Below are positions 38,790 to 47,235 of a DNA stretch of 64,000 nucleotides, in pieces. The stretch's first letter is position 1. Each line of letters opens with the position of its first letter. Location of the stretch: the NCBI RefSeq assembly GCF_024347095.1, contig NZ_AP024904.1:124001-188000 (forward strand), read 5' to 3'. The stretch is from Vibrio rhizosphaerae (GTDB taxonomy: Bacteria; Pseudomonadota; Gammaproteobacteria; Enterobacterales; Vibrionaceae). Below the pieces are notes generated by a model, which had not been told where the DNA came from, did no database searches, and saw only the letters and a list, made by a program, of their open reading frames with translations. The translations under genes were made by a program, and so were the position numbers.

Positions 38790-40169
38790 TTAAAATATCA
38801 GATGTGCCACCCCGGTGATGACCGGCAGGGTAATCAGGGTGCGCAGGATGAAGATAATAAACAGTTCGACAATATTGACCGGAATACGGCTGCCCAGCAG
38901 TAAGGCTCCGACTTCAGACATGTAGATCAACTGGGTAACCGACATGGCCGCGATAATGAAACGGGTCATTTCATTATCAATGCCTGAAGCCAGAATGGCC
39001 GGAATAAACATATCCGCAAAACCGACAACGAGAGTTTCCGAGGCCTGAACGGCTTCCGGTACTCCAAGCCATTGTAAAAACGGGATGAAAGGCTGACCTA
39101 ACAGGGCAAAGGCTGAAGTGTGCTCTGCCACGATCAGTGCCAGTGTGCCCAGCCCCATCACAACCGGTAACACACCAAACACCATATCCGCAGCATTGCG
39201 CAGCCCTTCCGCCACGACGGCCCGACCGGATGTCACCTGCTGCGCTCGCTGAATTGCCAGCTTCATCCCCCAGGAAAAGGAGTGATGTCCGTCAGGAATC
39301 GCATCCGCTGCACGGTCAGGCTCACTGCCATCGACGTACACATCTTTTTTCAGGCTTAACGGGGGAATGCGCGGCAAAATAATCGCAGCAGCGAGACCGG
39401 CAAGACAGACCGTGGCATAGAAGGGTAAAAACAGTTGTTCCAGCTTGACCTGAGCGATCACCACCAGACTGAACGTAATCGAGACCGCAGAGAAGGTGGT
39501 GCCGACAACGGCAGCTTCCCGCTGGGTGTAAAACTTCTCTTCATATTGCTTGCTGGTCAATAAAATACCGACGCTGCCGTCTCCCAGCCAAGACGTCATA
39601 CAGTCAATTGCGCTGCGTCCCGGTAAGTTGAAAATAGGCCGCATCACATTACTCAAGAGCGTGCCGAATAGCTCAAGCAAGCCAAAATTGAGTAACAAAG
39701 GCAGAAGCAATCCCGCAAAAATAAAGACAGAAAATAGCGTTGGCAGCAAGCCTTCCAAGACCATACCGCCGGTATTCTTTTCCCAAATCATCGCCGGGCC
39801 CCAGTGGTAGAGACTGGAGAGTGCCGCCACACCCCCGATGACCCGGACGATCAGCCAAAGCGGCGACGGCGATAGCAGTTGATCTAAAAACGGTTGCCGC
39901 CGGATGACGGCGGGCTGATAACAGCGATAAAGCAGCGATAATCCCGCCATACCGGCAATGATCAGCGTAATGATTGTCACAATGTATGTGTCGAGGAAAT
40001 CACGCAGCGTTGCTGCAAGAATCGCAACGGGAATCGTTAAATCCCCCTGATAACGGAGCGGGGCCATGAACAGGAAAATCCCTGCTAATGAAGGAAGCAG
40101 AAAGCGCCAGAAATGGCTTCTGGATTCTGCAGGTTGTGCAACGTCAACCGCTTTTGTACTGTCTTGCAT
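38790..40169 (-). CDS. YjiH family membrane protein, nucleoside-recognition domain
   Basis: 459 aa polytopic inner-membrane protein of the YjiH type, with about ten membrane segments and the Gate (nucleoside recognition) domain. The central region DCMTSWLGDGSVGILLTSKQYEEKFYT-type segment (about residues 190-215) and the end IPVNIVELFIIFILRTLITLP are family features. It is probably a transporter; the substrate is unknown. The ATG at 40169 is preferred. The open frame runs back to 40304, but the upstream part has no transporter-like features. Confidence 0.78.
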   Translation of the reverse strand: MQDSTKAVDVAQPAESRSHFWRFLLPSLAGIFLFMAPLRYQGDLTIPVAILAATLRDFLDTYIVTIITLIIAGMAGLSLLYRCYQPAVIRRQPFLDQLLSPSPLWLIVRVIGGVAALSSLYHWGPAMIWEKNTGGMVLEGLLPTLFSVFIFAGLLLPLLLNFGLLELFGTLLSNVMRPIFNLPGRSAIDCMTSWLGDGSVGILLTSKQYEEKFYTQREAAVVGTTFSAVSITFSLVVIAQVKLEQLFLPFYATVCLAGLAAAIILPRIPPLSLKKDVYVDGSEPDRAADAIPDGHHSFSWGMKLAIQRAQQVTSGRAVVAEGLRNAADMVFGVLPVVMGLGTLALIVAEHTSAFALLGQPFIPFLQWLGVPEAVQASETLVVGFADMFIPAILASGIDNEMTRFIIAAMSVTQLIYMSEVGALLLGSRIPVNIVELFIIFILRTLITLPVITGVAHLIF

Positions 40170-40703
40170 GGTTATTCTCAGATATGTCAGTGGCCTATGC
40201 ATGGCGAACGCACTCGTTCTGAGGCGTATCTGTGATGCCTGACACTGGCAGATATTCAAAAAGTAAGTTGTCTGTTCAGGCTCAGAAGGTTGGATAGTGC
40301 CCAAATAATAAGGCGCGAAGAGTATCTGTTTTTGAATTTCCTTGCAACACTATTCATCTGAATTGTCTATTTATTCATTGTTTTTGTGCTGCAAATGTCG
40401 ATTAAGTTAGTCAATTGTATCATTGTGTTGCGTGAACGTTACGTTGCGAACGTCAGAGGATATGCGCCGATGGCAGTGTCTGACTTGAGTCACATAAAAT
40501 CAGTGCTTCATATCCTCGATATGACAGTGTGTTTATTTGGGTCTTCATCTATGATTGTAGATGTGTGTGATATTTCTTATGATAGATTGGTCTGGTCATT
40601 TTTTGCTCACATGAGGGCGCGGTACTCATTTTTGTCAGCAAACGAAGAAGATGATCAGATGAAAGCAAAGATAACTGGCCATACGATAAAACGGAGTTTG
40701 CAG
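40170..40703. other. intergenic region, 534 bp
   Basis: Promoter region for the divergent yjiH-like and CBM48 genes. The CBM48 frame stays open through most of it (from 40386), but the residues upstream of position 40704 do not look conserved. No other feature seen. Confidence 0.4.
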
Positions 40704-41003
40704 ATGATTAGTAAGCGCTTTTTTAAAACCAAAGATGAAGTCGAAGTCACTTTTGAACTGGATATCCCTGAGACAGCGTCCAATGTTGCCATTGTCGCAG
40801 ATTTTCTGGACTGGAAACCGGAGCCGATGAAAAAAGTCGCCAAATCTTCTACATATAAGTATAAAACGCGGCTGCCGAAAGGTTGTGAATATCAGTTCAG
40901 ATATCTGCTGGGTGACAGTCAGTGGATGAATGATCCGGATGCTGATCAGTATATTTCCAATGGGTATGGCGGAGATAACAGTCTGGTTTTCACGCATCAG
41001 TAA
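40704..41003 (+). CDS. small CBM48 / glycogen-recognition domain protein
   Basis: 99 aa, almost entirely one early-set carbohydrate-binding module of the isoamylase N-terminal/AMPK-beta type: VTFELDIPETASNVAIVADF, then DWKPEPMKK and LPKGCEYQFRYLLGDSQWMNDPDAD, the usual module pattern. It has no enzyme domain, so it may bind glycogen or act as an adaptor. GGAG lies seven bases upstream of the ATG at 40704; other in-frame ATGs at 40659 and earlier are less convincing. It is monocistronic. Confidence 0.8.
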   Translation: MISKRFFKTKDEVEVTFELDIPETASNVAIVADFLDWKPEPMKKVAKSSTYKYKTRLPKGCEYQFRYLLGDSQWMNDPDADQYISNGYGGDNSLVFTHQ

Positions 41004-41185
41004 TCCACGGATTTGGGTGCCGCATTGCCTCACCACGGTGAATCATATCCGTGCGATTCATATGTCGGGCTTAGGGAAAGGGTACTTTGGTACCCTTTGA
41101 ATCATGCTTTGACTTTACTCTGATATTGATTACGTCATAAAATCCTATGCTTGAGCGTCTTTGATCTATTTTGCAAGGTGGGGTT

Positions 41186-42502
41186 GTGGTTAAGTTAATC
41201 GTTGAACGAGTGATGTCATTGTCGAGACGACAGCGTGTTTTCATCCTGGGATTACCTTTATTGGTCGGGGTTTCTTTTTATACGTTACTGACCGATCACT
41301 CGCCCCGTCACAGCCTCGATGTCAGCATTAGTTCAGAGCAACAGCTGGTCGATTCGCTGGTTGCAGAACAAACACAAGCCCCCGCAGAAAACCTGCCGGA
41401 TTACGAATATGTGATTCGTTCTGGAGATAACCTCAGTACCATTTTTGAACAACTTGGATTCGGCTATCGTGATTTATTGAAAATCATGGAAACGGATTTG
41501 AACTATTTGGCACTCGATACCCTTCAGCCCGGTGATACTCTGAGATTCTGGCGGAGCAAGGAAAGCAATGACTTAGCAAAAATGTCGTTGCAATTTAGCT
41601 TAGTCAAGCAGGTCGTTTATACCCGTCTGGATGATGGGAGCTATGCCTATAAAGAGATCAAAATCCCCGGGACTTGGAAACAGTTCCCCTTGATTGGTGA
41701 GATTCAGGGATCATTTTCACAATCGGCCTACCGACTGGGGCTCAACAGTAATGAAATTGAGCAGATGGTCAGTTTACTGAAAGACAAAGTGAACTTTACC
41801 AAAGATTTGCGCGCTGGCGATCAGCTTGAAATTGTTCAGTCCAGACAGTTTGTCGGGGATCAGCTGACGGGCAACAGTGAAATTCAGGCGATCAAAATAT
41901 CTACCCGGGGAACGGTTGTTTCTGCATATTTGCATACTGACGGGCAGTATTATGATCAGGATGGACACAGCCTGCAAAAGGCATTTCGTCGCTATCCGAC
42001 CAGTCGTCACTGGCGGATGAGTTCGCCATTTAATCCTTTCCGCCGCCATCCGGTAACAGGGCGGATCATGCCGCATAACGGAACCGATTTCGCGACCCCG
42101 GTCGGAACACCGGTACTGTCTACCGGTGATGGTACGGTGATTATTGTTCGTAAGCACCCATACGCCGGGAATTATATTGTGATTCGTCATGACAGCACTT
42201 ATATGACGCGGTATCTGCATCTGAGTAAGATTTTGGTGCATCGCGGACAAAAAGTATCCAGAGGGCAAAAAATTGGCTTGTCCGGTCAGTCGGGGCGGGT
42301 GACTGGTGCTCATCTGCACTATGAGTTAATTGTGAAAGGGCGTCCGGTTGATGCCATGAAAGCTAAAATCCCGATGGCAACCTCGGTTGCCAAAAAAGAG
42401 ATGAAACAATTTATCGCGCACCGGAACAAAATGGATCAGTTACTTGAGCGACAAGAGTTAAAGCTCGCGGCACATACCGAAGACAACGGCGGGCAGAGTT
42501 AA
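41186..42502 (+). CDS. shyB: M23 family DD-endopeptidase, ShyB-like
   Basis: Cell-wall endopeptidase, 438 aa, anchored by one N-terminal membrane segment. It cuts peptide crosslinks so that new peptidoglycan can be inserted. A LysM/OapA-like region (about residues 70-150; YVIRSGDNLSTIFEQLG) precedes the M23 domain with zinc ligands HNGTDFATP and HLHYE. V. cholerae ShyB, which I recall is encoded in the same neighbourhood (VCA0079), is induced by zinc starvation through Zur; I could not find a convincing Zur box upstream here. The start is probably the GTG at 41186, with AAGG seven bases before it; an ATG at 41213 is the alternative. Confidence 0.85.
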   Translation: MVKLIVERVMSLSRRQRVFILGLPLLVGVSFYTLLTDHSPRHSLDVSISSEQQLVDSLVAEQTQAPAENLPDYEYVIRSGDNLSTIFEQLGFGYRDLLKIMETDLNYLALDTLQPGDTLRFWRSKESNDLAKMSLQFSLVKQVVYTRLDDGSYAYKEIKIPGTWKQFPLIGEIQGSFSQSAYRLGLNSNEIEQMVSLLKDKVNFTKDLRAGDQLEIVQSRQFVGDQLTGNSEIQAIKISTRGTVVSAYLHTDGQYYDQDGHSLQKAFRRYPTSRHWRMSSPFNPFRRHPVTGRIMPHNGTDFATPVGTPVLSTGDGTVIIVRKHPYAGNYIVIRHDSTYMTRYLHLSKILVHRGQKVSRGQKIGLSGQSGRVTGAHLHYELIVKGRPVDAMKAKIPMATSVAKKEMKQFIAHRNKMDQLLERQELKLAAHTEDNGGQS

Positions 42503-42542
42503 TCTCAATACGCTGTGTCTGTGGCCGACAGCCAGTGATAAT

Positions 42543-42565
42543 GCAACGCAATCGGTTTGCGTTGC
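42543..42565. other. inverted repeat after shyB
   Basis: Perfect 9-bp stem GCAACGCAA-N5-TTGCGTTGC, 40 bases after the shyB stop and just before the shared terminator. It may form part of the transcript end. Confidence 0.6.
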
Positions 42566-42570
42566 AGCCC

Positions 42571-42601
42571 AAAAAATCAAGCTAACGGCTTGATTTTTTT
42601 T
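42571..42601. terminator. bidirectional terminator
   Basis: AATCAAGC-N5-GCTTGATT flanked by A-run and T-run. It ends shyB on the plus strand and overlaps the last codons and stop of the GGDEF-EAL gene on the minus strand. Confidence 0.88.
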
Positions 42602-44426
42602 GTTCGAGCAACTGGTGAATCACCATTTCGGGCGGCAGGGGGGCCGAAAACAAATACCCCTGAATTTGTGTACAACCCATCTCATAGAGCCGTGCCAGTG
42701 ATTGTTCCTCTTCCACGCCTTCGGCAACTAAATCGACATCCAATTGTTCCGCCAGTTGAATAATCAAACTGACAACCTTCTCAGAGGTCTCATTGCATAG
42801 CATATTTTTGATAAATGATGCATCGATCTTGATGCAGTCGATCGGATAGTTATGAATATAATTCAAGCTGGAGTAACCCGTACCGAAGTCATCTAACGCG
42901 ACTTTAAATCCGTTATTCCGCAGCTCTTTGAGAATATTACCCGTGATGGCGCGTTGTGATAGAAGGGCGGTTTCCGTTATTTCAATGGTGAATTCTCCCG
43001 GATAAAAACCATAGCGCACAATCCGTTCTTTTAGCGTCTGAATATAATCACTCTGATGGTTTAATTCGTAGGCTGAACAGTTAATACTCAGCCGGATTTT
43101 TTGGTTCAGTGATTGCTCAATGTGTTGTTTGGCCAGACAAGCGAGTTCAATCACGCGATGACCGAGTTCGATAATCAGGCCGGACTGTTCTGCCGCCGCA
43201 ATAAACTCCACCGGGGAGATTTCACCGAGCACCTGACTCTGCCAGCGGCAGAGCACTTCAAAGTATTTCCAGGTGGACTGATGCTGCTTGACGATCGGTT
43301 GGAGCACGACATAGAGTTCCTGTTGAGACTCATCCAGATTTTTATTTAGTGCACCTCTGAGGGCATCAATCACTTGATTCTTACGGTGATATTCATCGCT
43401 CAGATGAGTGTCATAACAACAAATAGCGGGTGGACAAAGTTTCTTGCTATTTTTGAGTGCCAGACTGGCGTTGAGCATCAGTTGATCCGCATTGATTGAT
43501 TCTTCCTTATAGCTGGCAATCCCGATACTGGCCGAGATGGTAATGTGGTGGGCAATATCTTGGTATCCGCTCCGAATCCGAGCGAGTATGTCCTGACAAA
43601 CGGTTGCTGGCTGGGGATCAAAGGTGATGAACGCAAATTCGTCTCCGGCAATCCGAAATGTCAGTTGTTCGTCCTGAACACATGCAGAAATCGTTTGAGC
43701 AACAAATCTCAACACTTGATCACCGACATAATTGCCATAGAGATCATTGATGTGTTTGAAATCATTAATATCCAACATTCCTAGCGTAAAATTAAATTGG
43801 CTTTGAGATGCTGACACCAGTCTTTCCAGAGTATCGGCCAGAAAACTCCGGTTCATCAAATTGGTCAGGTCATCGTGGGAGACTTCATAATTCAGGCGAT
43901 TGAGTAATACATCCGTTCGGTCGGTTTGGTGTTGAAAACGACGATATTGCATGACGACTTGTGAGACCAGACGATGCCACTGTACGATGATTGATGGATC
44001 GACAATCGGGGATTGTGTCAACGAAACAAACAGATAGATTTGGTCACCGGATACCGTATGGTTCACCATTGTTCCCAGATAGCCTTCAATTTGATGTTTT
44101 ACCAAATAGTTGACCTGTGGGTAGCGTTGGTGAACCTGAGCCGGGATGAGGTAATACTGATGCGGCTGATACTCAAGCTGATACGTAATCAGTGTGTCCA
44201 GATGCGTCCCGATGTCTTCATCAAACAGTTCTCTCGAGGATGCCGCAAGCAAACGCCGCTGTTGTTTTATTTTGTCGATCTCAAACAGCAGGGCAGCGTT
44301 TGAATCGGTTGCCTGATGCAACATCTCGGTTGATTTCTGATAGAGAGAGCCGTCGGTAATCGAAATCAGTTCAGAAATCGACTGCAAATCCACTGCGCCG
44401 GACGAGCGTGGTTCTCTTATATTCAT
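42582..44426 (-). CDS. GGDEF-EAL protein
   Basis: 614 aa cytoplasmic protein with an N-terminal GAF-like or helical region (about residues 10-165), a GGDEF domain (about 170-330) and an EAL domain (about 355-605). The GGDEF motif reads AGDEF (FRIAGDEFAF), a variant that may or may not be active. The EAL motif is EVL (FEVLCRW), and the other catalytic residues of a cyclic-di-GMP phosphodiesterase look intact: DDFGTGYSS, KIDASFI and VAEGVEEE. The balance therefore points to phosphodiesterase activity. It is convergent with shyB, sharing a terminator. Confidence 0.87.
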   Translation of the reverse strand: MNIREPRSSGAVDLQSISELISITDGSLYQKSTEMLHQATDSNAALLFEIDKIKQQRRLLAASSRELFDEDIGTHLDTLITYQLEYQPHQYYLIPAQVHQRYPQVNYLVKHQIEGYLGTMVNHTVSGDQIYLFVSLTQSPIVDPSIIVQWHRLVSQVVMQYRRFQHQTDRTDVLLNRLNYEVSHDDLTNLMNRSFLADTLERLVSASQSQFNFTLGMLDINDFKHINDLYGNYVGDQVLRFVAQTISACVQDEQLTFRIAGDEFAFITFDPQPATVCQDILARIRSGYQDIAHHITISASIGIASYKEESINADQLMLNASLALKNSKKLCPPAICCYDTHLSDEYHRKNQVIDALRGALNKNLDESQQELYVVLQPIVKQHQSTWKYFEVLCRWQSQVLGEISPVEFIAAAEQSGLIIELGHRVIELACLAKQHIEQSLNQKIRLSINCSAYELNHQSDYIQTLKERIVRYGFYPGEFTIEITETALLSQRAITGNILKELRNNGFKVALDDFGTGYSSLNYIHNYPIDCIKIDASFIKNMLCNETSEKVVSLIIQLAEQLDVDLVAEGVEEEQSLARLYEMGCTQIQGYLFSAPLPPEMVIHQLLEQKKSSR

Positions 44427-44654
44427 ACTGAAAGCCTACTGACATTGTTATTTTGTTTTTACCACATAACTTTGGGCGAAGAGTGATGCTTTTTCCAGTT
44501 TTTGGCTCGATTGACGCCCATTGTCTGAGGTCAGGTATGGGGTTAGTCTTGAGAATAAATGAATTTGTGAGAGTATACGCGGGTTACCCGATGATGTGTT
44601 TTCCGCAGATTGGGATGATGATCAACGCCAGCAAAAACAGAGACGGAAATATAA

Positions 44655-45005
44655 ATGTTACAGCATGATTTTGAACAGATGGTGAAACAAGCCTGTCAGG
44701 CCGGAAGTTTACCGCTCGCACTTGCCTATTTGAAGCAGGTTGATGAGGCAGAAATTGCTTCAGCGGCTGAAGCTTTAAGCGGGCAGTTTATGATTGCAGA
44801 GATTGAGGGTGAGCAACGTATTTATCATGTGACCACTCAAGAAGATGAATCGGGAGCACCAGAAGAACTGGCCGAATATGTGATGACGGAAGGGGATGAT
44901 GTGATTCGCTTCGTGGCTTGGTTTTTCGATACGCAATTTAGTATCAAAGGCAAAGAAACCTATCAGGCTGCGGGTAAAACCTATACTCAGCCAAAGCGCA
45001 AATAG
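44655..45005 (+). CDS. small hypothetical protein
   Basis: 116 aa, acidic, no signal peptide or membrane segment. I do not recognise a domain. The middle (about 45-95) alternates charged and beta-type residues (FMIAEIEGEQRIYHVTT), and the C-terminus is basic (TYTQPKRK). It looks like a conserved cytoplasmic protein of Vibrio but I cannot name its family. It starts at ATG 44655 and lies divergent from the GGDEF-EAL gene. Its 3' end abuts the terminator of the candidate antisense-direction small RNA. Confidence 0.7.
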   Translation: MLQHDFEQMVKQACQAGSLPLALAYLKQVDEAEIASAAEALSGQFMIAEIEGEQRIYHVTTQEDESGAPEELAEYVMTEGDDVIRFVAWFFDTQFSIKGKETYQAAGKTYTQPKRK

Positions 45006-45011
45006 CCCCAT

Positions 45012-45112
45012 AAAAAAAGCCTCCCTGATTAGAGGGAGGCAAAGAACATGAAGTGACCAGTGATTCTGCCATATCACTGTGAAAGAAGCACAAACGCTGC
45101 CTGCATTTGTCA
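45012..45112 (-). ncRNA. candidate sigma-54-dependent small RNA, unnamed
   Basis: Predicted transcript of about 101 nt. Read on the minus strand it starts TGACAAATGC, 12 bases after the GC of a sigma-54 promoter. It forms three hairpins: ACAAATGC-N5-GCGTTTGT, CAGTGAT-N8-ATCACTG, and the terminator GCCTCCCT-N6-AGGGAGGC, which is followed by seven T. The architecture (RpoN promoter, about 100 nt, intrinsic terminator) is like Qrr, but the conserved Qrr pairing block is absent, so it is not a Qrr. I know no named Vibrio RNA with this sequence. Expression and target are unknown. Confidence 0.65.
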
Positions 45113-45122
45113 TCCTATAGAT

Positions 45123-45139
45123 TGCAGAGTTTATGCCAA
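45123..45139 (-). promoter_or_regulatory. sigma-54 promoter of the candidate small RNA
   Basis: On the minus strand TTGGCATAAACTCTGCA has GG and GC exactly ten bases apart, a strong match to the RpoN -24/-12 consensus. It even shares its first six bases, TTGGCA, with the qrr promoter in this window. No LuxO-type site was found upstream; the activator is unknown. Confidence 0.7.
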
Positions 45140-45268
45140 CTTTTTAATGTGTTTTAAATCAATAAGTTATTTGTCAGTTTGTCAAAATCCATTTTGCGGT
45201 GTGCGTTACGATGGGGCAAGACTGTGATGAAATGGTGCAGGTTGCGCCGGGTTGGCGGTTCTGACATT

Positions 45269-45296
45269 AAAAAAGGTCAGACATCTCTGCCTGACC
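45269..45296 (-). terminator. terminator of the porin gene
   Basis: GGTCAG-N10-CTGACC with a run of six T on the minus strand side, 33 bases after the porin stop codon. Confidence 0.8.
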
Positions 45297-45328
45297 AATC
45301 GTGGATTATATGGTTCTAGGTGTTCAGA

Positions 45329-46285
45329 TTAGAAATCGTAACGAATACCCGCTTGGAGTTGATCGTCTTTTTTCGTCAGCTGTTCGAACTTGTAGCCGGT
45401 ATAAACACGCAGGTGACCATTGAACTTATGCTCAACTTCCAGCGCAAGATGATCGACCGTATCTTTGTTATCAACTTCTTGGAAGTTATAGACCGCGATC
45501 AGTGATGTTTTGCCAAGCTTGTATTTTGCACCCACTTCATAGTCATCGGCATCAACTTCTTTGCCACCGGTAACGGCTGTTCCTGTGCCGTATAGTGCAC
45601 CCAATGTTAATGCATCCATTTTGAACTGTGCGCCGATATTAAATTGGTCTTCAGAGTTAGAGGCGTCACTGTCTTGCGTGACATAGCCCAGACCAACCGT
45701 CAGGTTATCCGTGAAGCCATACACTGCCGAGATACCGAAACTGTCATTGTCTTTTTTGTCTGAGGCAATATAGTTCGCCTGAAGACTCAGGGCATCGAAC
45801 TGACCGGAATAAACAAAGTTGTTGTCACGCTTATCTTTGTTACCGCCGATAAGGTCAGCAGCTTCTTCATCGAAGGTATTCATCAGATCAGTAAAGTTGG
45901 TGACCTGAACCTGCGCTGAATCTTGCTTACCATAAGAGAACTCACCAATGCTGGTTCCCATACCTGCATAGAAATAACGGTTGGTCAGGTTATCGCCATC
46001 CCCGTCACCTTTGCTGCTACTGTTATCGAGTTCTGCTTCATATTTACCAAAGCCATACAAATCATCAGATAGTGCAGTTTTGCCGACCAGATTAACCCGG
46101 GCACGGGATTTGTCTTTAAAACGACTATTTGTAGTCGATTCATTTTGGTCGGAAAGATTGAAACGCGCTTCGGCACGACCGCCCACTTTCAGGGTTGTAC
46201 CTTTGCTATCATAGACTGTGGCAGCAATAGAAGAGCCGGATACCAATGCTGTAAGAATGGCTGTTGTCAGAACTGCTTTTTTCAT
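45329..46285 (-). CDS. outer-membrane porin, Gram-negative general type
   Basis: 318 aa trimeric-porin-type beta barrel. A signal peptide (about residues 1-21, SGSSIAA) is followed by alternating strands with many G, Y, D and aromatic girdle residues, ending in the C-terminal phenylalanine (GIRYDF) that the BAM complex recognises. It resembles OmpL/OmpU-type Vibrio porins; the exact class cannot be told by eye. It should pass small hydrophilic solutes. It is monocistronic with its own terminator and a long AT-rich upstream region. Confidence 0.85.
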   Translation of the reverse strand: MKKAVLTTAILTALVSGSSIAATVYDSKGTTLKVGGRAEARFNLSDQNESTTNSRFKDKSRARVNLVGKTALSDDLYGFGKYEAELDNSSSKGDGDGDNLTNRYFYAGMGTSIGEFSYGKQDSAQVQVTNFTDLMNTFDEEAADLIGGNKDKRDNNFVYSGQFDALSLQANYIASDKKDNDSFGISAVYGFTDNLTVGLGYVTQDSDASNSEDQFNIGAQFKMDALTLGALYGTGTAVTGGKEVDADDYEVGAKYKLGKTSLIAVYNFQEVDNKDTVDHLALEVEHKFNGHLRVYTGYKFEQLTKKDDQLQAGIRYDF

Positions 46286-46615
46286 CTTGTTTACCTTATT
46301 CCATTGTGATTGAGCTTCTTTGCTCTTTTTTGTAATGACTGGAGTAAGTTAGAGGGGAAATATGAATATCAGATTGCAATGTTGTTACTATTAGATGTTG
46401 TTTTTATTTGATTTTTTTATGATTTTTATGAAAATATGAGTCTAGATTGCTATTCACTGAAAATGTAAATCATAAATACATTCTTTTTATTTATGATTTA
46501 TTCCTGACTTATATGCTTTTTATGTATATAAACTCGCCTTGCAGCCCTGACCAAGCTAGTGCATTCGCTTATTTTGTGGTTTGATGACACATTCTGAATC
46601 ACGGTGGTGAAGATT
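46286..46615. other. intergenic region, 330 bp
   Basis: Very AT-rich divergent promoter region between the porin and acpH genes. Suitable for regulation of the porin by OmpR-type or nucleoid proteins; no site recognised with confidence. Confidence 0.4.
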
Positions 46616-47218
46616 ATGAATTTTTTAGCTCACCTGCATCTTGCTCAGGCCTGTCAGTCCAGTCCGCTGGGAAACTTGTTGGGGGATTTTGTCAAAGGTG
46701 ACCCGCAGGGACGCTACCCTGAGCCCGTTGTGAAAGGGATTCACTTACATCGTTTTGTGGATGCATATACGGATCGACATCCACTGGTGCGAGCACTGAA
46801 ATCCTGTTTCCCGGCAGAGAGCCGCCGGTTTGCCCCTATCGGACTCGATTTATTCTGGGATCACTGTTTAGCCCGTGACTGGCATGAGCTACATGACCAC
46901 CCCCTTGATAGATTTTGCCAAACCGTGCATGGGCAAATTGAGCAAGAGTTGACGTTTACGCCACCGGAATCTTTTATGCAGGTTCACCAACGGATGTGGC
47001 AAGGGCGCTGGCTGGAGTCTTACGCCGAATTCGAGAACATTGAGTTTGCTTTACAGCGGATGTCGCGCCGCTCACCCCGGATGCAGGCGCTCACCAGCTG
47101 TATTCCATCGCTGAAGACTCATTATCAACATTTGTCTGAGAACTTTACTCAGTTCTATCCACAAGTTCTGGAAGCAGTCAGTGTGGCATCTGCAGAGATG
47201 GAATCAGGGAACGCATGA
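46616..47218 (+). CDS. acpH: acyl carrier protein phosphodiesterase
   Basis: 200 aa, similar to E. coli AcpH, which removes the 4'-phosphopantetheine group from holo-ACP. The start MNFLAHLHLAQ, the motif GNLLGDFVKG, VVKGIHLHRFVD with its histidines, and LDLFWDHCLARDW match the family, including the metal-binding H/D residues. The ATG at 46616 is chosen; the GTG-initiated frame from 46604 adds only four residues. It is convergent with the MFS gene, with 17 bases between them. Confidence 0.88.
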   Translation: MNFLAHLHLAQACQSSPLGNLLGDFVKGDPQGRYPEPVVKGIHLHRFVDAYTDRHPLVRALKSCFPAESRRFAPIGLDLFWDHCLARDWHELHDHPLDRFCQTVHGQIEQELTFTPPESFMQVHQRMWQGRWLESYAEFENIEFALQRMSRRSPRMQALTSCIPSLKTHYQHLSENFTQFYPQVLEAVSVASAEMESGNA

Positions 47219-47235
47219 TGGTATGGATGAACGCC

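Larger units (their letters stand above)
45006..45328. other. intergenic region, 323 bp
   Basis: It is not empty: it holds a candidate minus-strand small RNA with a sigma-54 promoter (45012-45139) and the porin terminator (45269-45296), both listed separately. Confidence 0.6.

Noticed and set aside
40386..40703. Long N-terminal extension of the CBM48 protein
   Set aside because: Open in frame but rich in unlikely residues; the ribosome site at 40693-40696 and the start of the conserved domain favour 40704.
45012..45112. A second Qrr gene at the candidate sigma-54 RNA
   Set aside because: The promoter and size resemble Qrr, but the conserved block CTAGCCAACTGACG is not present on either strand and no LuxO site lies upstream.
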